Source: Bacteroidota bacterium (GTDB lineage: Bacteria > Bacteroidota > Bacteroidia > Bacteroidales > CG2-30-32-10). Taken from it: a DNA stretch of 8,577 nucleotides. This document shows, one piece after another, positions 1 through 7,898 of the stretch. The stretch covers positions 1 to 8,577 of the forward strand of contig JAAXXA010000066.1 of NCBI GenBank assembly GCA_013334735.1. The letters run 5' to 3'. Below the pieces are notes generated by a model. It ran no database searches and was not told where the DNA came from. It saw only the letters and a program-made list of their open reading frames with translations. Each line of letters opens with the position of its first letter. Within the stretch, counting starts at the first letter, position 1. Made by a program: the position numbers and the translations under genes.

Positions 1-1
1 T

Positions 2-475
2 AAAATTATTTTAGGGGTAGTATATGAAATTAATCTTGATGAATGTTTCTACGCTTGGGAAGACAGCCCCGCTTTTTTGAATGGTCAAATAATTAAAGTT
101 TCCGGTATTGATAAGGTAGAGGGCGCCTTATTGGCAACAGGATTTCCTTATCACGATTATTCTTCTCTTGATAAATTTATGGAATTGTTCGTTTACTTCC
201 TTAAAAATTCACATGGCTTACGTCGTTTTGGCTCTGCCGCTGTTGATTTGGTTTACGTTGCCTGCGGACGACTTGAAGGATTCTTTGAATATGGTCTTAA
301 TTCGTGGGATGTTGCCGCCGGTTCATTTATTGTCCGGCAAGCAGGAGGAAGAGTTTATGATTTTAACGGTAATGATGATTACCTTTTCGGTAAACAAATA
401 GTTGCATCTAATAACGCATTGTCAGATGAGCTTGAGGAAATTATTAAAAGTGTATATTCCGGTGGCTTAAATTAA
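2..475 (+). CDS. Inositol monophosphatase family protein, C-terminal part (5' end outside window)
   Basis: The frame is open from the left edge to a TAA stop at 473-475, giving 157 visible residues. Family members are usually about 260 residues, so roughly the first 100 are missing, including the metal-binding DPxDGT motif. The visible part begins with GVVYEINLDE, the strand that typically follows that motif. It continues with AFLNGQIIKVS, then the FGSAAVDLVYVACGRLEGF segment, then WDVAAGSFIVRQAGG. The last is the second signature of the family, and its Asp is a metal ligand. Known members are Mg2+-dependent cytoplasmic phosphatases acting on inositol phosphate or related sugar or nucleotide phosphates; the substrate here cannot be told. 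A TTG at 77 could be read as a start, but the family homology continues upstream of it, so the gene is truncated only by the window. It converges with the giant adhesin gene. Family assignment is firm; suhB-type identity is not established. Confidence 0.93.
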   Translation, partial: KIILGVVYEINLDECFYAWEDSPAFLNGQIIKVSGIDKVEGALLATGFPYHDYSSLDKFMELFVYFLKNSHGLRRFGSAAVDLVYVACGRLEGFFEYGLNSWDVAAGSFIVRQAGGRVYDFNGNDDYLFGKQIVASNNALSDELEEIIKSVYSGGLN

Positions 476-488
476 TAACGAAGCTTTA

Positions 489-3400
489 TTATCGTATTAT
501 TGTAAAACTGCCATTGAATGAATGTTCTTTACCTGTAAAATCATTTAGCTTTACATACCATGAATATACTCCTAATGGTACTATTGTTGAAGAGCCTTTA
601 GGCTTGCCGTCCCATGGTTTGTTTACATCGTTTGTTGAATAAATTTCTTCTCCCCAACGATTATAAATGTGCATCTCAAATGATTTTTCATCCCATCCTA
701 TACCTCCCGGAATAAAATAATCATTTAATCCATCACCATTTGCTGTAATAGCAGTAGGGGCAAAAAAAGTGAAATTATCTTTCATATAAATTTTCTTGTA
801 AACAGAGTCAAGGCAACCATGGTCGGTACCTACTATTAAAGCTACAGTATATTCACCGGAATTAGAATAAGTATGAAAAGGATTTTTATATGATGATGTA
901 TTTTCTGCCATTGATGTTACATCTCCAAAATCCCAGTTCCATGAATAAGAATTATTTGATAAATCAACAAAATTTATTGTAGGTGATTCCATTGAAACAT
1001 TTGTTGGCGAAAAAGTAAAGTTAGCTTCAGGTAAAGGATAAACCTCAATCATATTCGGATATGTGTAACTTCCAGTACAATTATTAGTAGTTGTAACAGT
1101 CAATAATACAGAATATACACCGGCAGTAATAAATGTATGAGTTGGATTTCCCAATGTCGAACTATTATCATTATGAGATATTGTATCTTTAAAATCCCAT
1201 AACCACGAACTTATAGTTGGTTTGCTTGAATCTGCAAAGTTTACGAATAAAGGTGCGCATCCGCTTCTGATGTCAGATGTAAATTGAACTGAAGGCAAGG
1301 GATATACTATCACTTCCACTGAGTCAACTCCTTGTGGAGAGTTGCAGTTGTCAGTTACTGTTACTGCGTACATTGTTGTAACAGCAGGCATTACAGTTAT
1401 ATTTTGTGATGATATTCCTATTCCCTGTCCCCAAGTGTAAGTATAATTTCCGTTTCCTCCTGTTCGGTTTGTGGTTAATATTGCAGCGCTGCCAAAACAT
1501 ATAGAAACAGGATTTGACAATACATCTGCCGAAATTGCAGTTGATACTGAAACTGTTAATGTTTGTGATGAAATAGTGCAGTTATTTGCATCCACAACCG
1601 ATACGGTATATATCGTGGTTGTTAAAGGGGTTACAGAGAAGCTGCTGCCTGTTCCTAATCCGTTATCCCATGTAAACGTGTATGGAGCTATCCCTCCTGT
1701 AGCATTTGCGCTTATAATTGTACTCTGACCGCTACAGATTAATATATCGCCGCTTGTATTCAGTATTAATTGTTGTGGCTGGCTTATAGTAACTGTAGCT
1801 GTTGTATCACATCCGTTTATGTCTGTAATAGTAACAAAATAATTGCCTGCTGTAATATTTGTTACACAGGAATCGCTGGTTACACCCGGATTCCATGCAA
1901 ATGTATAAGGTGAAATACCGCCTGAGCTATGAAAACATATTGAGCCATCCTGACCTCCATTGCAATTTACATTTTGAGTTGTAAAATTATATGTAAGTAA
2001 TGGCGGTTCTGATATAACAAAAGTTGTATCAAGGTTACAAGCATGTGAATCCTGAACAGTCAAAGAATATGTTCCGGCATGAAGTGTTGAGATTGTGTTG
2101 ATATTTCCGGCTGTCCCTAATGGTAACCATGAATAGGTATATGGAATTGTTCCTCCTGATATTTGAGCGTCTGCCGTACCGTTATATTCGTTAAAACAGT
2201 TTACAGGATGAGTTGTGAAAACCATTGTCAGAAGGGGTGGCTGTGTTATAGTAATGCCGGTACTGATGCTGCAATTATTAGCATCTGTAATACTAACAGA
2301 ATAAGCGTTTGCCGGAATATTAACCAAATCTTGTGTTGAAGGACCATTACTCCAATTATATGAGTATCCTGTAGTTCCTCCTGTTACTGTGAGATCTGCT
2401 GCTCCGGTTAAATTTCCATAACACAAAACATCTGTTCCCACTATAGTTGCAGCAAGGGGGGCTGCAGGTTGCGTTATCGTAATACCGGTAGAAGTACTAC
2501 AGTTGTGAGCATCCGTAACAGTAACAGTATAAGTATTTGAATGTATATTTATTAAATCCTGAGTTGAAGTGTTATTACTCCAATTGTAAGAATACGCCGT
2601 AGTTCCTCCTGTTACAGTAAGGTCAACAGCTCCGGTAAAATTTCCAAAACACAAAACATTTGTTCCTGTTATAGTTGTGGCAAGTGGGGCGGCAGGTTGT
2701 ATTATTGTAATACCTGCAGTAGTGCTACAATTATGAGCATCTGTAATACTAACAGTATATGTGTTTGAAGGGATGTTAATTATATCTTTTGTTGTAGAAC
2801 TATTGCTCCAATTATAAGAATAACCTGAAGTTCCTCCTGTTACTGTTAGATAAACAGCTCCTGTTGAATTTCCAAAACATAAAACATTTGTTCCTATTAT
2901 AGTTGTGGCAAGTGGGGCGGCAGGTTGTGTTATTGAAATAACTGCATTAACTGTACAATTGTGAGCATCAGTAATTGTAACAGTATAAATATTTGCAGGT
3001 ATATCTACCAAATCCTGTGTCGATGAACTGTTACTCCAGTTATAAGAATAGCCTGAAGTCCCGCCTGTTACCGTAAGATCAACAGCTCCGGTTGAATTTC
3101 CAAAACACAGTACATTTGTCCCCGCCGTAGTAGCATCAAGAGGCGCTGCAGGTTGTGTAATAGTTACGCCGGCAGAAGTACTGCAATTATGAGCATCTGT
3201 AATAGTAACAGTATAAGTGTTTTTAGGAATATTAGTCAAATCCTGTGTTGAAGGACCATTACTCCAATTATACGAGTATCCTGAAGTTCCTCCTGTTACA
3301 GTAAGGTCTGCTACTCCGGTAGAATTTTCATAACACAAAACATTTGTACCTATTATAGATGCGCCAAGAGGCGCTGTGGGTTGTGTTATAGATATATTAG

Positions 3401-6400
3401 CTGTTGTTTTACAATTATGAGCATCTGTAACAGTAACAGTATAAGTATTTGTAGAAATATTCGCCAAATCCTGTGTTGAAGGACCATTACTCCAATTATA
3501 TGAGTATCCTGATGTTCCTCCTGTTACAGTGAGGTCTGCTGCCCCGGTAGAATTACCAAAACACAATACATTTGTTCCTATTATAGATGTGCCAAGAGGC
3601 GCTGCAGGTTGCGTTATTGTAATACCGGCTGTCGTGCTACAATTATGAGCATCTGTAACTGAAACAGTATAAGTATTTATAGGAATATTGTTCAAATCCT
3701 GTGTTGAAGGTCCATTACTCCAATTGTAGGAATAGCCTGTGGTTCCTCCTGTTACAGTCAGATCAGCTGCTCCTGTAGAATTTCCATAACACAAAACATC
3801 AGTACCTGATATGGATGCAGCAAGAGGCGCGGCAGGTTGAGTAATAGTTACGCTTGCACTGGTACTACAATTATGAGCATCAGTAACACTAACAGTATAA
3901 GTATTTTTAGGAATATTAGTTAAATCCTGCGTTGAAGGTCCATTGCTCCAGTTATATGAATAGCCTGAAGTCCCTCCTGTTACCGTGAGATCAGCTGCTC
4001 CTGTAAAGTTTCCATAACACAAAACATCTGTTCCCAGTATAGTGGCGCCAAGTGGCGCTGCCGGTTGAGTTATTATTATACTTGTAGTAGTAACACAATT
4101 ATGAGCATCAGTAACAGTAACAGAGTATGTGTTTTTAGGAATATTAGTCAAATCCTGTGTTGAAGGACCATTACTCCAGTGATATGAATAAGTTGTAGTT
4201 CCTCCGGTTACAGTTAGGTCAACTGCTCCTGTAGAATTTCCAAAACACAAAACATCAGTTCCTGTTATAGTTGTAGCAAGAGGCGCTGCAGGTTGCGTTA
4301 ATGTTACACCTGCTGAGGTGCTACAATTATGTGCATCTGTAACAGTAACCGTATAAGTATTTATAGGAATATTATTCAAATCCTGTGTAGAAGGACCATT
4401 ACTCCAATTGTAGGAATAAGCTGTGGTTCCTCCTGTTACAGTTAGATTGGCCGCTCCTGTAGAATTACCAAAACACAAAACATCTGTTCCTGCTATAGAT
4501 GCGACAAGAGGTGCGGCAGGTTGAGTTATTGTTATACTTGTAATAGTAACACAATTATGAGCATCAGTAACAGTAACAGTATAAGTATTCATAGGAATAT
4601 TGTTTAAATCCTGTGTTGAAGTACCATTACTCCAATTATATGAATAGCTTGTGGTTCCTCCTGATACCGAAAGGTCAATAGCTCCGGTGGAATTTCCAAA
4701 ACACAAAACATTTGTCCCTGTTATAGTTGTAGTAAGAGGGGCTACAGGTTGTGTTAAAGTTATACTGTTAGTAGTACTACAATTATGAGCATCTGTAACA
4801 GTAACGGTATAAGTATTTATTGGTATATTGTTTAAATCCTGCGTTGAAGTGCCATTACTCCAATTATAAGAATAGTTGGTAGTTCCTCCTGTTACAGTAA
4901 GATCAACAGCACCTGTAGAATTTCCAAAACACAAAACATCAGTTCCTGAAATAGTTGTAGCAAGAGGAGCAGTAGGTTGGGTTATAGTTACACCTGCAGA
5001 GGTACTACAATTATGAGCATCTGTGACAGTAACGGTATAAGTATTTATTGGTATATTGTTTAAATCCTGCGTTGAAGGTCCATTACTCCAATTGTAGGAA
5101 TAGCCTGTGGTTCCTCCGGTTACGGTGAGATCAGCTACTCCGGTAGAATTTCCAAAGCACAAAACATCAGTACCTGCAATAGAAGCTGCAAGTGATCCAG
5201 TAGGTTGAATTATGGGAATAACTGCTGTAGTATTGCAATTATTAGCATCAGTAACAGTAACAGTATAAGTGTTAGCAGGAATGTTAGTCAAATCTTCTGT
5301 TGAAGGCCCATTACTCCAATTATAAGAATAGCCTGAAGTTCCTCCTGAAACGGTGAGATTAGCTGCACCAGTAGAATTTCCAAAACACAAAACATCGGTA
5401 CCTGATATAGATGCAGCAAGAGGTGAAGCCGGTTGAGTTAATGCAATACTGGTTGTAGTAATACAATTATTTGCATCAGTAACTGTAACAGAATATGTGT
5501 TTGCAGGCACGTTAGTTAAATCCTGTGTTGTAGAGCCGTTACTCCAATTGTATGAATAACTGACAGTTCCACCTGTTACCGTAAGATCTACGGTTCCTGT
5601 ATTATTTCCATAGCACAAAATATTTGTTCCTGTTATAGTAGTAGCAAGAGGCGCAACAGGTTGCTTTATAATAACAGAAGCAGAAGTACTACAATTATTG
5701 GCATCTGTTACGGTAACATTATAAGTGTTTTCAGAAAGATTTGTCAAATTTTGTGTAGATGCGGCATTACTCCAATTGTATGAAAATGCTGAAGTTCCTC
5801 CTGTAACAGTAAGATCAGCTTCTCCAGTGGTGTTTCCATAACAAAAGATATTTGTCCCTGTAATATTGGCGCCAAGAGGAGCAGAAGGCTGTGTTATTGC
5901 GATACTGTTTGTGTTAGTACAACTGCTGAGATCGGTAACGGTAACGGTGTAAGTGTTTGGAAGAAGATTAGCCAAATCCTGTATTGTAGAACCATTACTC
6001 CAATTATAAGTATAGCCTGGTTTTCCTCCCGATACTGTGAGATCTGCCGCTCCTGTTACATCACCATAACAATTAATATTGGTTGGAGCTATTGTAAGAT
6101 TAATAATTGGGTTTACATTAACAATATAATCTTCAACAGCGGCGCATCCGCTAACAGCATCAGTATAAATTACAAAATAATCTGTTGTAACTTGTGGCGA
6201 TACTATAGGAGTTTTTATAAATGGATTATCAATAGCTACCTGTGGGAACCATAAATAACTCGGACTGTTCCCAACGGCGCTCAATTGCCTGTCGTCTCCC
6301 GGGCAAATAATATATGAAGGAGAGGGGGCATCAGGAATAGGATCGCATAAATACGGTATCAGGGTTAAAAGCGCATGAGCGGTTGCAATCGGACGGTCAG

Positions 6401-7898
6401 TAATCCAACAGGCTTCCTGCCAAGAGCCATCAGCGTTTTGTCCATAACTATTAGCTATAGTGCGATTTGTCGAGAAACCTCCAGGTAAAGAATATATTTG
6501 TTCTCCCGATAACCATGCAACCATATCATGTTGCCAATCGCGTACACCCCAAGGAGTGTTAAGTGTAGTTATATTCTGAAACAATAAGCCTTTTTTTAGA
6601 GCGTAAGTATGATAAAAGTTTCCTGCCCAACCACCATTTGCATCCATACCGGAAGACCAATTACCATAAATGCTATTTACATAAGAAACTGCGAGGTTCG
6701 CATCTGCATCGGAACCGTAATATTTGCCAAGCCATTGATAAGCAGCAAGTTTGCCTCCTGTTTTCCCGATATTTTGATTGGCTCCCGAATATGTACAGGC
6801 GCCGTTACTTAGCGTGAGCGATGCGTAAGCACGTACAACATTATCTTTAACCCATTGAGGAGCATGTATTCCCAATCTGCCCTCTGCATAATTCATTACA
6901 AGGCATGGCCATTGTTGAGTAGAGCCTTCCGGATCAGTAGATTGGGTTAAAACAGTATAGTGCCATCCGCCACGATAACTTCCATCACCCTGGTCCCAAT
7001 AAAGCAAATCAAGACAATCCTGAACAAAGTCATAGTAAGTCCAACCAGTAAAAGGACCAACGCTTATAGTATTTGATTGTGCAGCGGTAGCATTAGGTTG
7101 CGACATAATCACGGCAAGTAAACCGAATGAATTGGAATATACAACAGAACTGGAAACATAAGAGCCTTTGCCAGCTCCTGCTCCAGTGTTAAAAACATCG
7201 GAATTTCTCACGGCGATACCATCAGAGTGGTTGGAAATCGAATATTGTCCTGAATATTTTGATACCAGCCAGTTGACGCTTTTATTAATTAGCTCTGCAT
7301 AAGGATCAGAACGGAAATTATTTACAGGAAGGTGGTTTCCTTTTTCCTCAAAAGCTAAAGTTGCTGCACCAGTAGAGCCAACGTTATATTCTTCATTGTT
7401 ACTGGTAGAGTGAACCCAGTAAACAGTATTAGCTCCATCAACTAAAGCAGTTTTATATAAGTATAACAAGCCTTTATCAATCATCATATTTGTTTTTATC
7501 GTATCGGGAATTGTAGCGGCAGACCATGCATAAACTTTTGAAAGACTAGAATCAACCGCGCCTGCAGCATCCCTTACTTTTAAACGTATAATATGAATAC
7601 CGCAATCAGTAAAGGTGTAACTATTTCCTATATAATGATTATAGGCATAACAAGAAGCATTAGTGATGGGATAAGGATCGTTGTTTGTTACCTGAACAAA
7701 ATCAACTGTTAAAGTAAAAGTGTAGGGAGGAGTTCCTCCAAAAGCGCTACCCCAAACTATTATGGGGGTACCTACTTTAGCATTTCCTTCTGATGGGTTT
7801 GAAGTCCATGAAGGCATAGTATTTACTCTAAGCGCTTGTCCAAACAACAAAGAGCTAAAGCATACTAAAAAAAATAAGAAAAGCGTTTTAAGTTTCAT
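489..7898 (-). CDS. Giant secreted SprB-repeat adhesin with N-terminal toroid domain and C-terminal type IX sorting domain
   Basis: This is one uninterrupted 2469-residue frame. The ATG at 7898 is chosen because a typical Sec signal peptide starts right there (MKLK, then a hydrophobic stretch, cleavage near FGQA at 20-22). No Shine-Dalgarno is seen; an A/T-rich leader precedes the start, as is usual in Bacteroidota. Domains in order: PKD-like 23-125; alpha/alpha-toroid-like 136-518; Ig-like 529-597; seventeen tandem SprB-type repeats 608-1898; two diverged repeats 1899-2052; two Ig/SprB-like modules 2053-2202; two PKD domains 2203-2375; CHU_C sorting domain 2376-2469. By family knowledge, such proteins cross the inner membrane by Sec and the outer membrane by the type IX system, and act as cell-surface adhesins, some in gliding motility. 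The specific ligand is unknown. The toroid domain is unusual in this kind of protein. No frameshift is seen. The general class is firm; any enzymatic activity is speculative. Confidence 0.95.
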   Translation of the reverse strand: MKLKTLFLFFLVCFSSLLFGQALRVNTMPSWTSNPSEGNAKVGTPIIVWGSAFGGTPPYTFTLTVDFVQVTNNDPYPITNASCYAYNHYIGNSYTFTDCGIHIIRLKVRDAAGAVDSSLSKVYAWSAATIPDTIKTNMMIDKGLLYLYKTALVDGANTVYWVHSTSNNEEYNVGSTGAATLAFEEKGNHLPVNNFRSDPYAELINKSVNWLVSKYSGQYSISNHSDGIAVRNSDVFNTGAGAGKGSYVSSSVVYSNSFGLLAVIMSQPNATAAQSNTISVGPFTGWTYYDFVQDCLDLLYWDQGDGSYRGGWHYTVLTQSTDPEGSTQQWPCLVMNYAEGRLGIHAPQWVKDNVVRAYASLTLSNGACTYSGANQNIGKTGGKLAAYQWLGKYYGSDADANLAVSYVNSIYGNWSSGMDANGGWAGNFYHTYALKKGLLFQNITTLNTPWGVRDWQHDMVAWLSGEQIYSLPGGFSTNRTIANSYGQNADGSWQEACWITDRPIATAHALLTLIPYLCDPIPDAPSPSYIICPGDDRQLSAVGNSPSYLWFPQVAIDNPFIKTPIVSPQVTTDYFVIYTDAVSGCAAVEDYIVNVNPIINLTIAPTNINCYGDVTGAADLTVSGGKPGYTYNWSNGSTIQDLANLLPNTYTVTVTDLSSCTNTNSIAITQPSAPLGANITGTNIFCYGNTTGEADLTVTGGTSAFSYNWSNAASTQNLTNLSENTYNVTVTDANNCSTSASVIIKQPVAPLATTITGTNILCYGNNTGTVDLTVTGGTVSYSYNWSNGSTTQDLTNVPANTYSVTVTDANNCITTTSIALTQPASPLAASISGTDVLCFGNSTGAANLTVSGGTSGYSYNWSNGPSTEDLTNIPANTYTVTVTDANNCNTTAVIPIIQPTGSLAASIAGTDVLCFGNSTGVADLTVTGGTTGYSYNWSNGPSTQDLNNIPINTYTVTVTDAHNCSTSAGVTITQPTAPLATTISGTDVLCFGNSTGAVDLTVTGGTTNYSYNWSNGTSTQDLNNIPINTYTVTVTDAHNCSTTNSITLTQPVAPLTTTITGTNVLCFGNSTGAIDLSVSGGTTSYSYNWSNGTSTQDLNNIPMNTYTVTVTDAHNCVTITSITITQPAAPLVASIAGTDVLCFGNSTGAANLTVTGGTTAYSYNWSNGPSTQDLNNIPINTYTVTVTDAHNCSTSAGVTLTQPAAPLATTITGTDVLCFGNSTGAVDLTVTGGTTTYSYHWSNGPSTQDLTNIPKNTYSVTVTDAHNCVTTTSIIITQPAAPLGATILGTDVLCYGNFTGAADLTVTGGTSGYSYNWSNGPSTQDLTNIPKNTYTVSVTDAHNCSTSASVTITQPAAPLAASISGTDVLCYGNSTGAADLTVTGGTTGYSYNWSNGPSTQDLNNIPINTYTVSVTDAHNCSTTAGITITQPAAPLGTSIIGTNVLCFGNSTGAADLTVTGGTSGYSYNWSNGPSTQDLANISTNTYTVTVTDAHNCKTTANISITQPTAPLGASIIGTNVLCYENSTGVADLTVTGGTSGYSYNWSNGPSTQDLTNIPKNTYTVTITDAHNCSTSAGVTITQPAAPLDATTAGTNVLCFGNSTGAVDLTVTGGTSGYSYNWSNSSSTQDLVDIPANIYTVTITDAHNCTVNAVISITQPAAPLATTIIGTNVLCFGNSTGAVYLTVTGGTSGYSYNWSNSSTTKDIINIPSNTYTVSITDAHNCSTTAGITIIQPAAPLATTITGTNVLCFGNFTGAVDLTVTGGTTAYSYNWSNNTSTQDLINIHSNTYTVTVTDAHNCSTSTGITITQPAAPLAATIVGTDVLCYGNLTGAADLTVTGGTTGYSYNWSNGPSTQDLVNIPANAYSVSITDANNCSISTGITITQPPLLTMVFTTHPVNCFNEYNGTADAQISGGTIPYTYSWLPLGTAGNINTISTLHAGTYSLTVQDSHACNLDTTFVISEPPLLTYNFTTQNVNCNGGQDGSICFHSSGGISPYTFAWNPGVTSDSCVTNITAGNYFVTITDINGCDTTATVTISQPQQLILNTSGDILICSGQSTIISANATGGIAPYTFTWDNGLGTGSSFSVTPLTTTIYTVSVVDANNCTISSQTLTVSVSTAISADVLSNPVSICFGSAAILTTNRTGGNGNYTYTWGQGIGISSQNITVMPAVTTMYAVTVTDNCNSPQGVDSVEVIVYPLPSVQFTSDIRSGCAPLFVNFADSSKPTISSWLWDFKDTISHNDNSSTLGNPTHTFITAGVYSVLLTVTTTNNCTGSYTYPNMIEVYPLPEANFTFSPTNVSMESPTINFVDLSNNSYSWNWDFGDVTSMAENTSSYKNPFHTYSNSGEYTVALIVGTDHGCLDSVYKKIYMKDNFTFFAPTAITANGDGLNDYFIPGGIGWDEKSFEMHIYNRWGEEIYSTNDVNKPWDGKPKGSSTIVPLGVYSWYVKLNDFTGKEHSFNGSFTIIR
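492..773 (-). other. CHU_C / gliding motility-associated C-terminal domain (type IX secretion, type B signal)
   Basis: Residues 2376-2469 contain FAPTAITANGDGLNDYF, then IPGG, then FEMHIYNRWGEEIYST, PWDGKPKG and a final GVYSWYVKLND strand ending with GSFTIIR. The 'P.a.tpNgDG.Nd.F', 'i.i.NRWG..iy' and 'WDG...g...p.GvY.y' elements are the hallmarks of this family (PF13585, TIGR04131). By family knowledge this domain directs export through the type IX system and surface attachment. Confidence 0.96.
774..1292 (-). other. Two PKD domains preceding the sorting domain
   Basis: Residues 2203-2290 and 2291-2375 each carry the PKD core: a 'G.apl.V.F.d.S' or 'SPTINFVDLS' strand, the signature WLWDFKD or WNWDFGD, then NPTHTF or NPFHTY and a G-x-Y-(S/T)-V strand. 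PKD domains are common just before CHU_C domains and are thought to be spacers or binding modules outside the cell. Confidence 0.93.
1293..1742 (-). other. Two Ig/SprB-like modules after the array
   Basis: Residues 2053-2129 (start LICSGQSTIISANATGG, then YTFTWDNG, then TIYTVSVVDANNC) and 2130-2202 (start VSICFGSAAILTTNRTGG, then YTYTWGQG, then MYAVTVTDNC) are intermediate between SprB repeats and bacterial Ig-like modules. They keep the paired Cys and the Y-x-W strand. They link the stalk to the PKD pair. Confidence 0.75.
1743..2204 (-). repeat. Two diverged SprB-type repeats flanking the array
   Basis: Residues 1899-1976 and 1977-2052 keep the plan of the array (VNC start, Gly-Gly turn, PYTY-W or PYTF-W strand, GTYSLTVQD or GNYFVTITD, second Cys, QP or EP near the end). 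The length of the first is 78 residues and the sequence is much closer to generic SprB repeats than to the 76-residue family. They look like older copies that have not taken part in the recent expansion. Confidence 0.85.
2205..6077 (-). repeat. Seventeen-unit in-frame tandem array of 228-bp SprB-type repeats
   Basis: Residues 608-1898 are 17 head-to-tail units. The first 16 are exactly 76 residues (228 bp) and the 17th is 75. Unit k begins at residue 608+76(k-1), for example unit 1 at base 6077 and unit 17 at base 2429. Each unit starts with (I/V)-x-C-(Y/F), then a Gly-Gly turn, then Y-x-(Y/H)-WSN (YSYNWSN in most), N-(T/I/A)-Y-(T/S/N)-V, a second Cys near position 53, and a QP motif before the next unit. 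This matches the SprB repeat family (PF13573). The two Cys are conserved in every copy, suggesting one disulfide per module. Units 5 and 8 agree at 70 of 76 residues and units 10 and 11 at 65 of 76 by my count. The array probably forms a long rigid stalk. Confidence 0.95.
6108..6314 (-). other. Ig-like module between toroid region and repeat array
   Basis: Residues 529-597 hold IICPGDDRQLSAVG, then YLWFP, then TTDYFVIYTDAVSGC and a final DYIVNVNP strand. This is the pattern of the Ig-like modules common in Bacteroidota surface proteins ('C.G....L.a.g...y.W.p...t..Y.v...d..gC'). It joins the globular N-terminal part to the repeat stalk. Confidence 0.6.
6345..7493 (-). other. Alpha/alpha-toroid (prenyltransferase/squalene-cyclase-like) region of the adhesin
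   Basis: Residues 136-518 are rich in amphipathic helices. They carry QW-like motifs: QGDGSY at 303-308 with GGW just after, and QNADGSW at 487-493. Family-typical helices around these include DKGLLYLYK (142-149), a W-PCLVMNYAEGRLG helix (330-343), FYHTYALKKGL (428-438) and TAHALLTLIPYL (506-517). No DxDD acid motif of true squalene-hopene cyclases is seen, so terpene cyclisation is doubtful; the fold may instead serve glycan or lipid binding or another reaction. Motif order matches the partial gene at 8144-8577: YHT(Y/F), then (D/N)W(Q/R), then a Gly-x-Trp-Gln motif, then TA-x-x-L/I-L-x-L. The fold is inferred from motifs, not from a profile search. Confidence 0.6.
7524..7832 (-). other. N-terminal PKD-like beta-sandwich domain of the adhesin
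   Basis: Residues 23-125 contain GGTPPYTFTL followed later by a Gly-His-Ile-Ile-Arg-Leu-Lys-Val-Arg-Asp segment and AGAVDSS. This is the pattern of PKD or Ig-like modules, with a G-x-PPY strand and a final 'G..I.LKV.D..G' strand. It sits between the signal peptide and the toroid region and probably acts as a spacer or binding module. The assignment rests on motif recognition only. Confidence 0.6.
7836..7898 (-). other. Signal peptide of the giant adhesin
   Basis: Residues 1-21 have a short positive start (MKLK), a hydrophobic core rich in Leu and Phe, and a probable cleavage site near FGQ/A. A Cys at residue 13 lies inside the hydrophobic core with LV before it and is not in a good lipobox, so Sec signal peptidase I processing is more likely than lipoprotein processing. 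The exact cleavage residue is an estimate. Confidence 0.85.

Noticed and set aside
168..401. Plus-strand open frame of 77 codons inside the monophosphatase gene
   Set aside because: It lies in another frame of a gene with clear family motifs, and its product shows no recognisable motif.
473..491. Inverted repeat TAATAA / TTATTA with a 7-base loop made from the two convergent stop codons, considered as a bidirectional terminator
   Set aside because: The stem is only six A/T pairs with no GC and no following T-run of note. The symmetry partly follows from two TAA stops facing each other.
1471..1728. Plus-strand open frame of 85 codons opposite the adhesin
   Set aside because: It is antisense to two Ig/SprB-like modules with clear homology; the open frame is a by-product of their codon usage.
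2205..6077. Regular 228-bp periodicity considered as a CRISPR array or non-coding satellite
   Set aside because: The units are too long for CRISPR repeats, are in one open frame throughout and encode a known surface-protein repeat with conserved Cys and aromatic residues.
6609..6812. Plus-strand open frame of 67 codons opposite the toroid region
   Set aside because: It is antisense to the conserved toroid motifs and has no start context or family resemblance.
7836..7898. Possible lipoprotein signal because of the Cys at residue 13
   Set aside because: The residues before the Cys do not form a lipobox, the Cys sits within the hydrophobic core, and the C-terminal domain already predicts type IX export.
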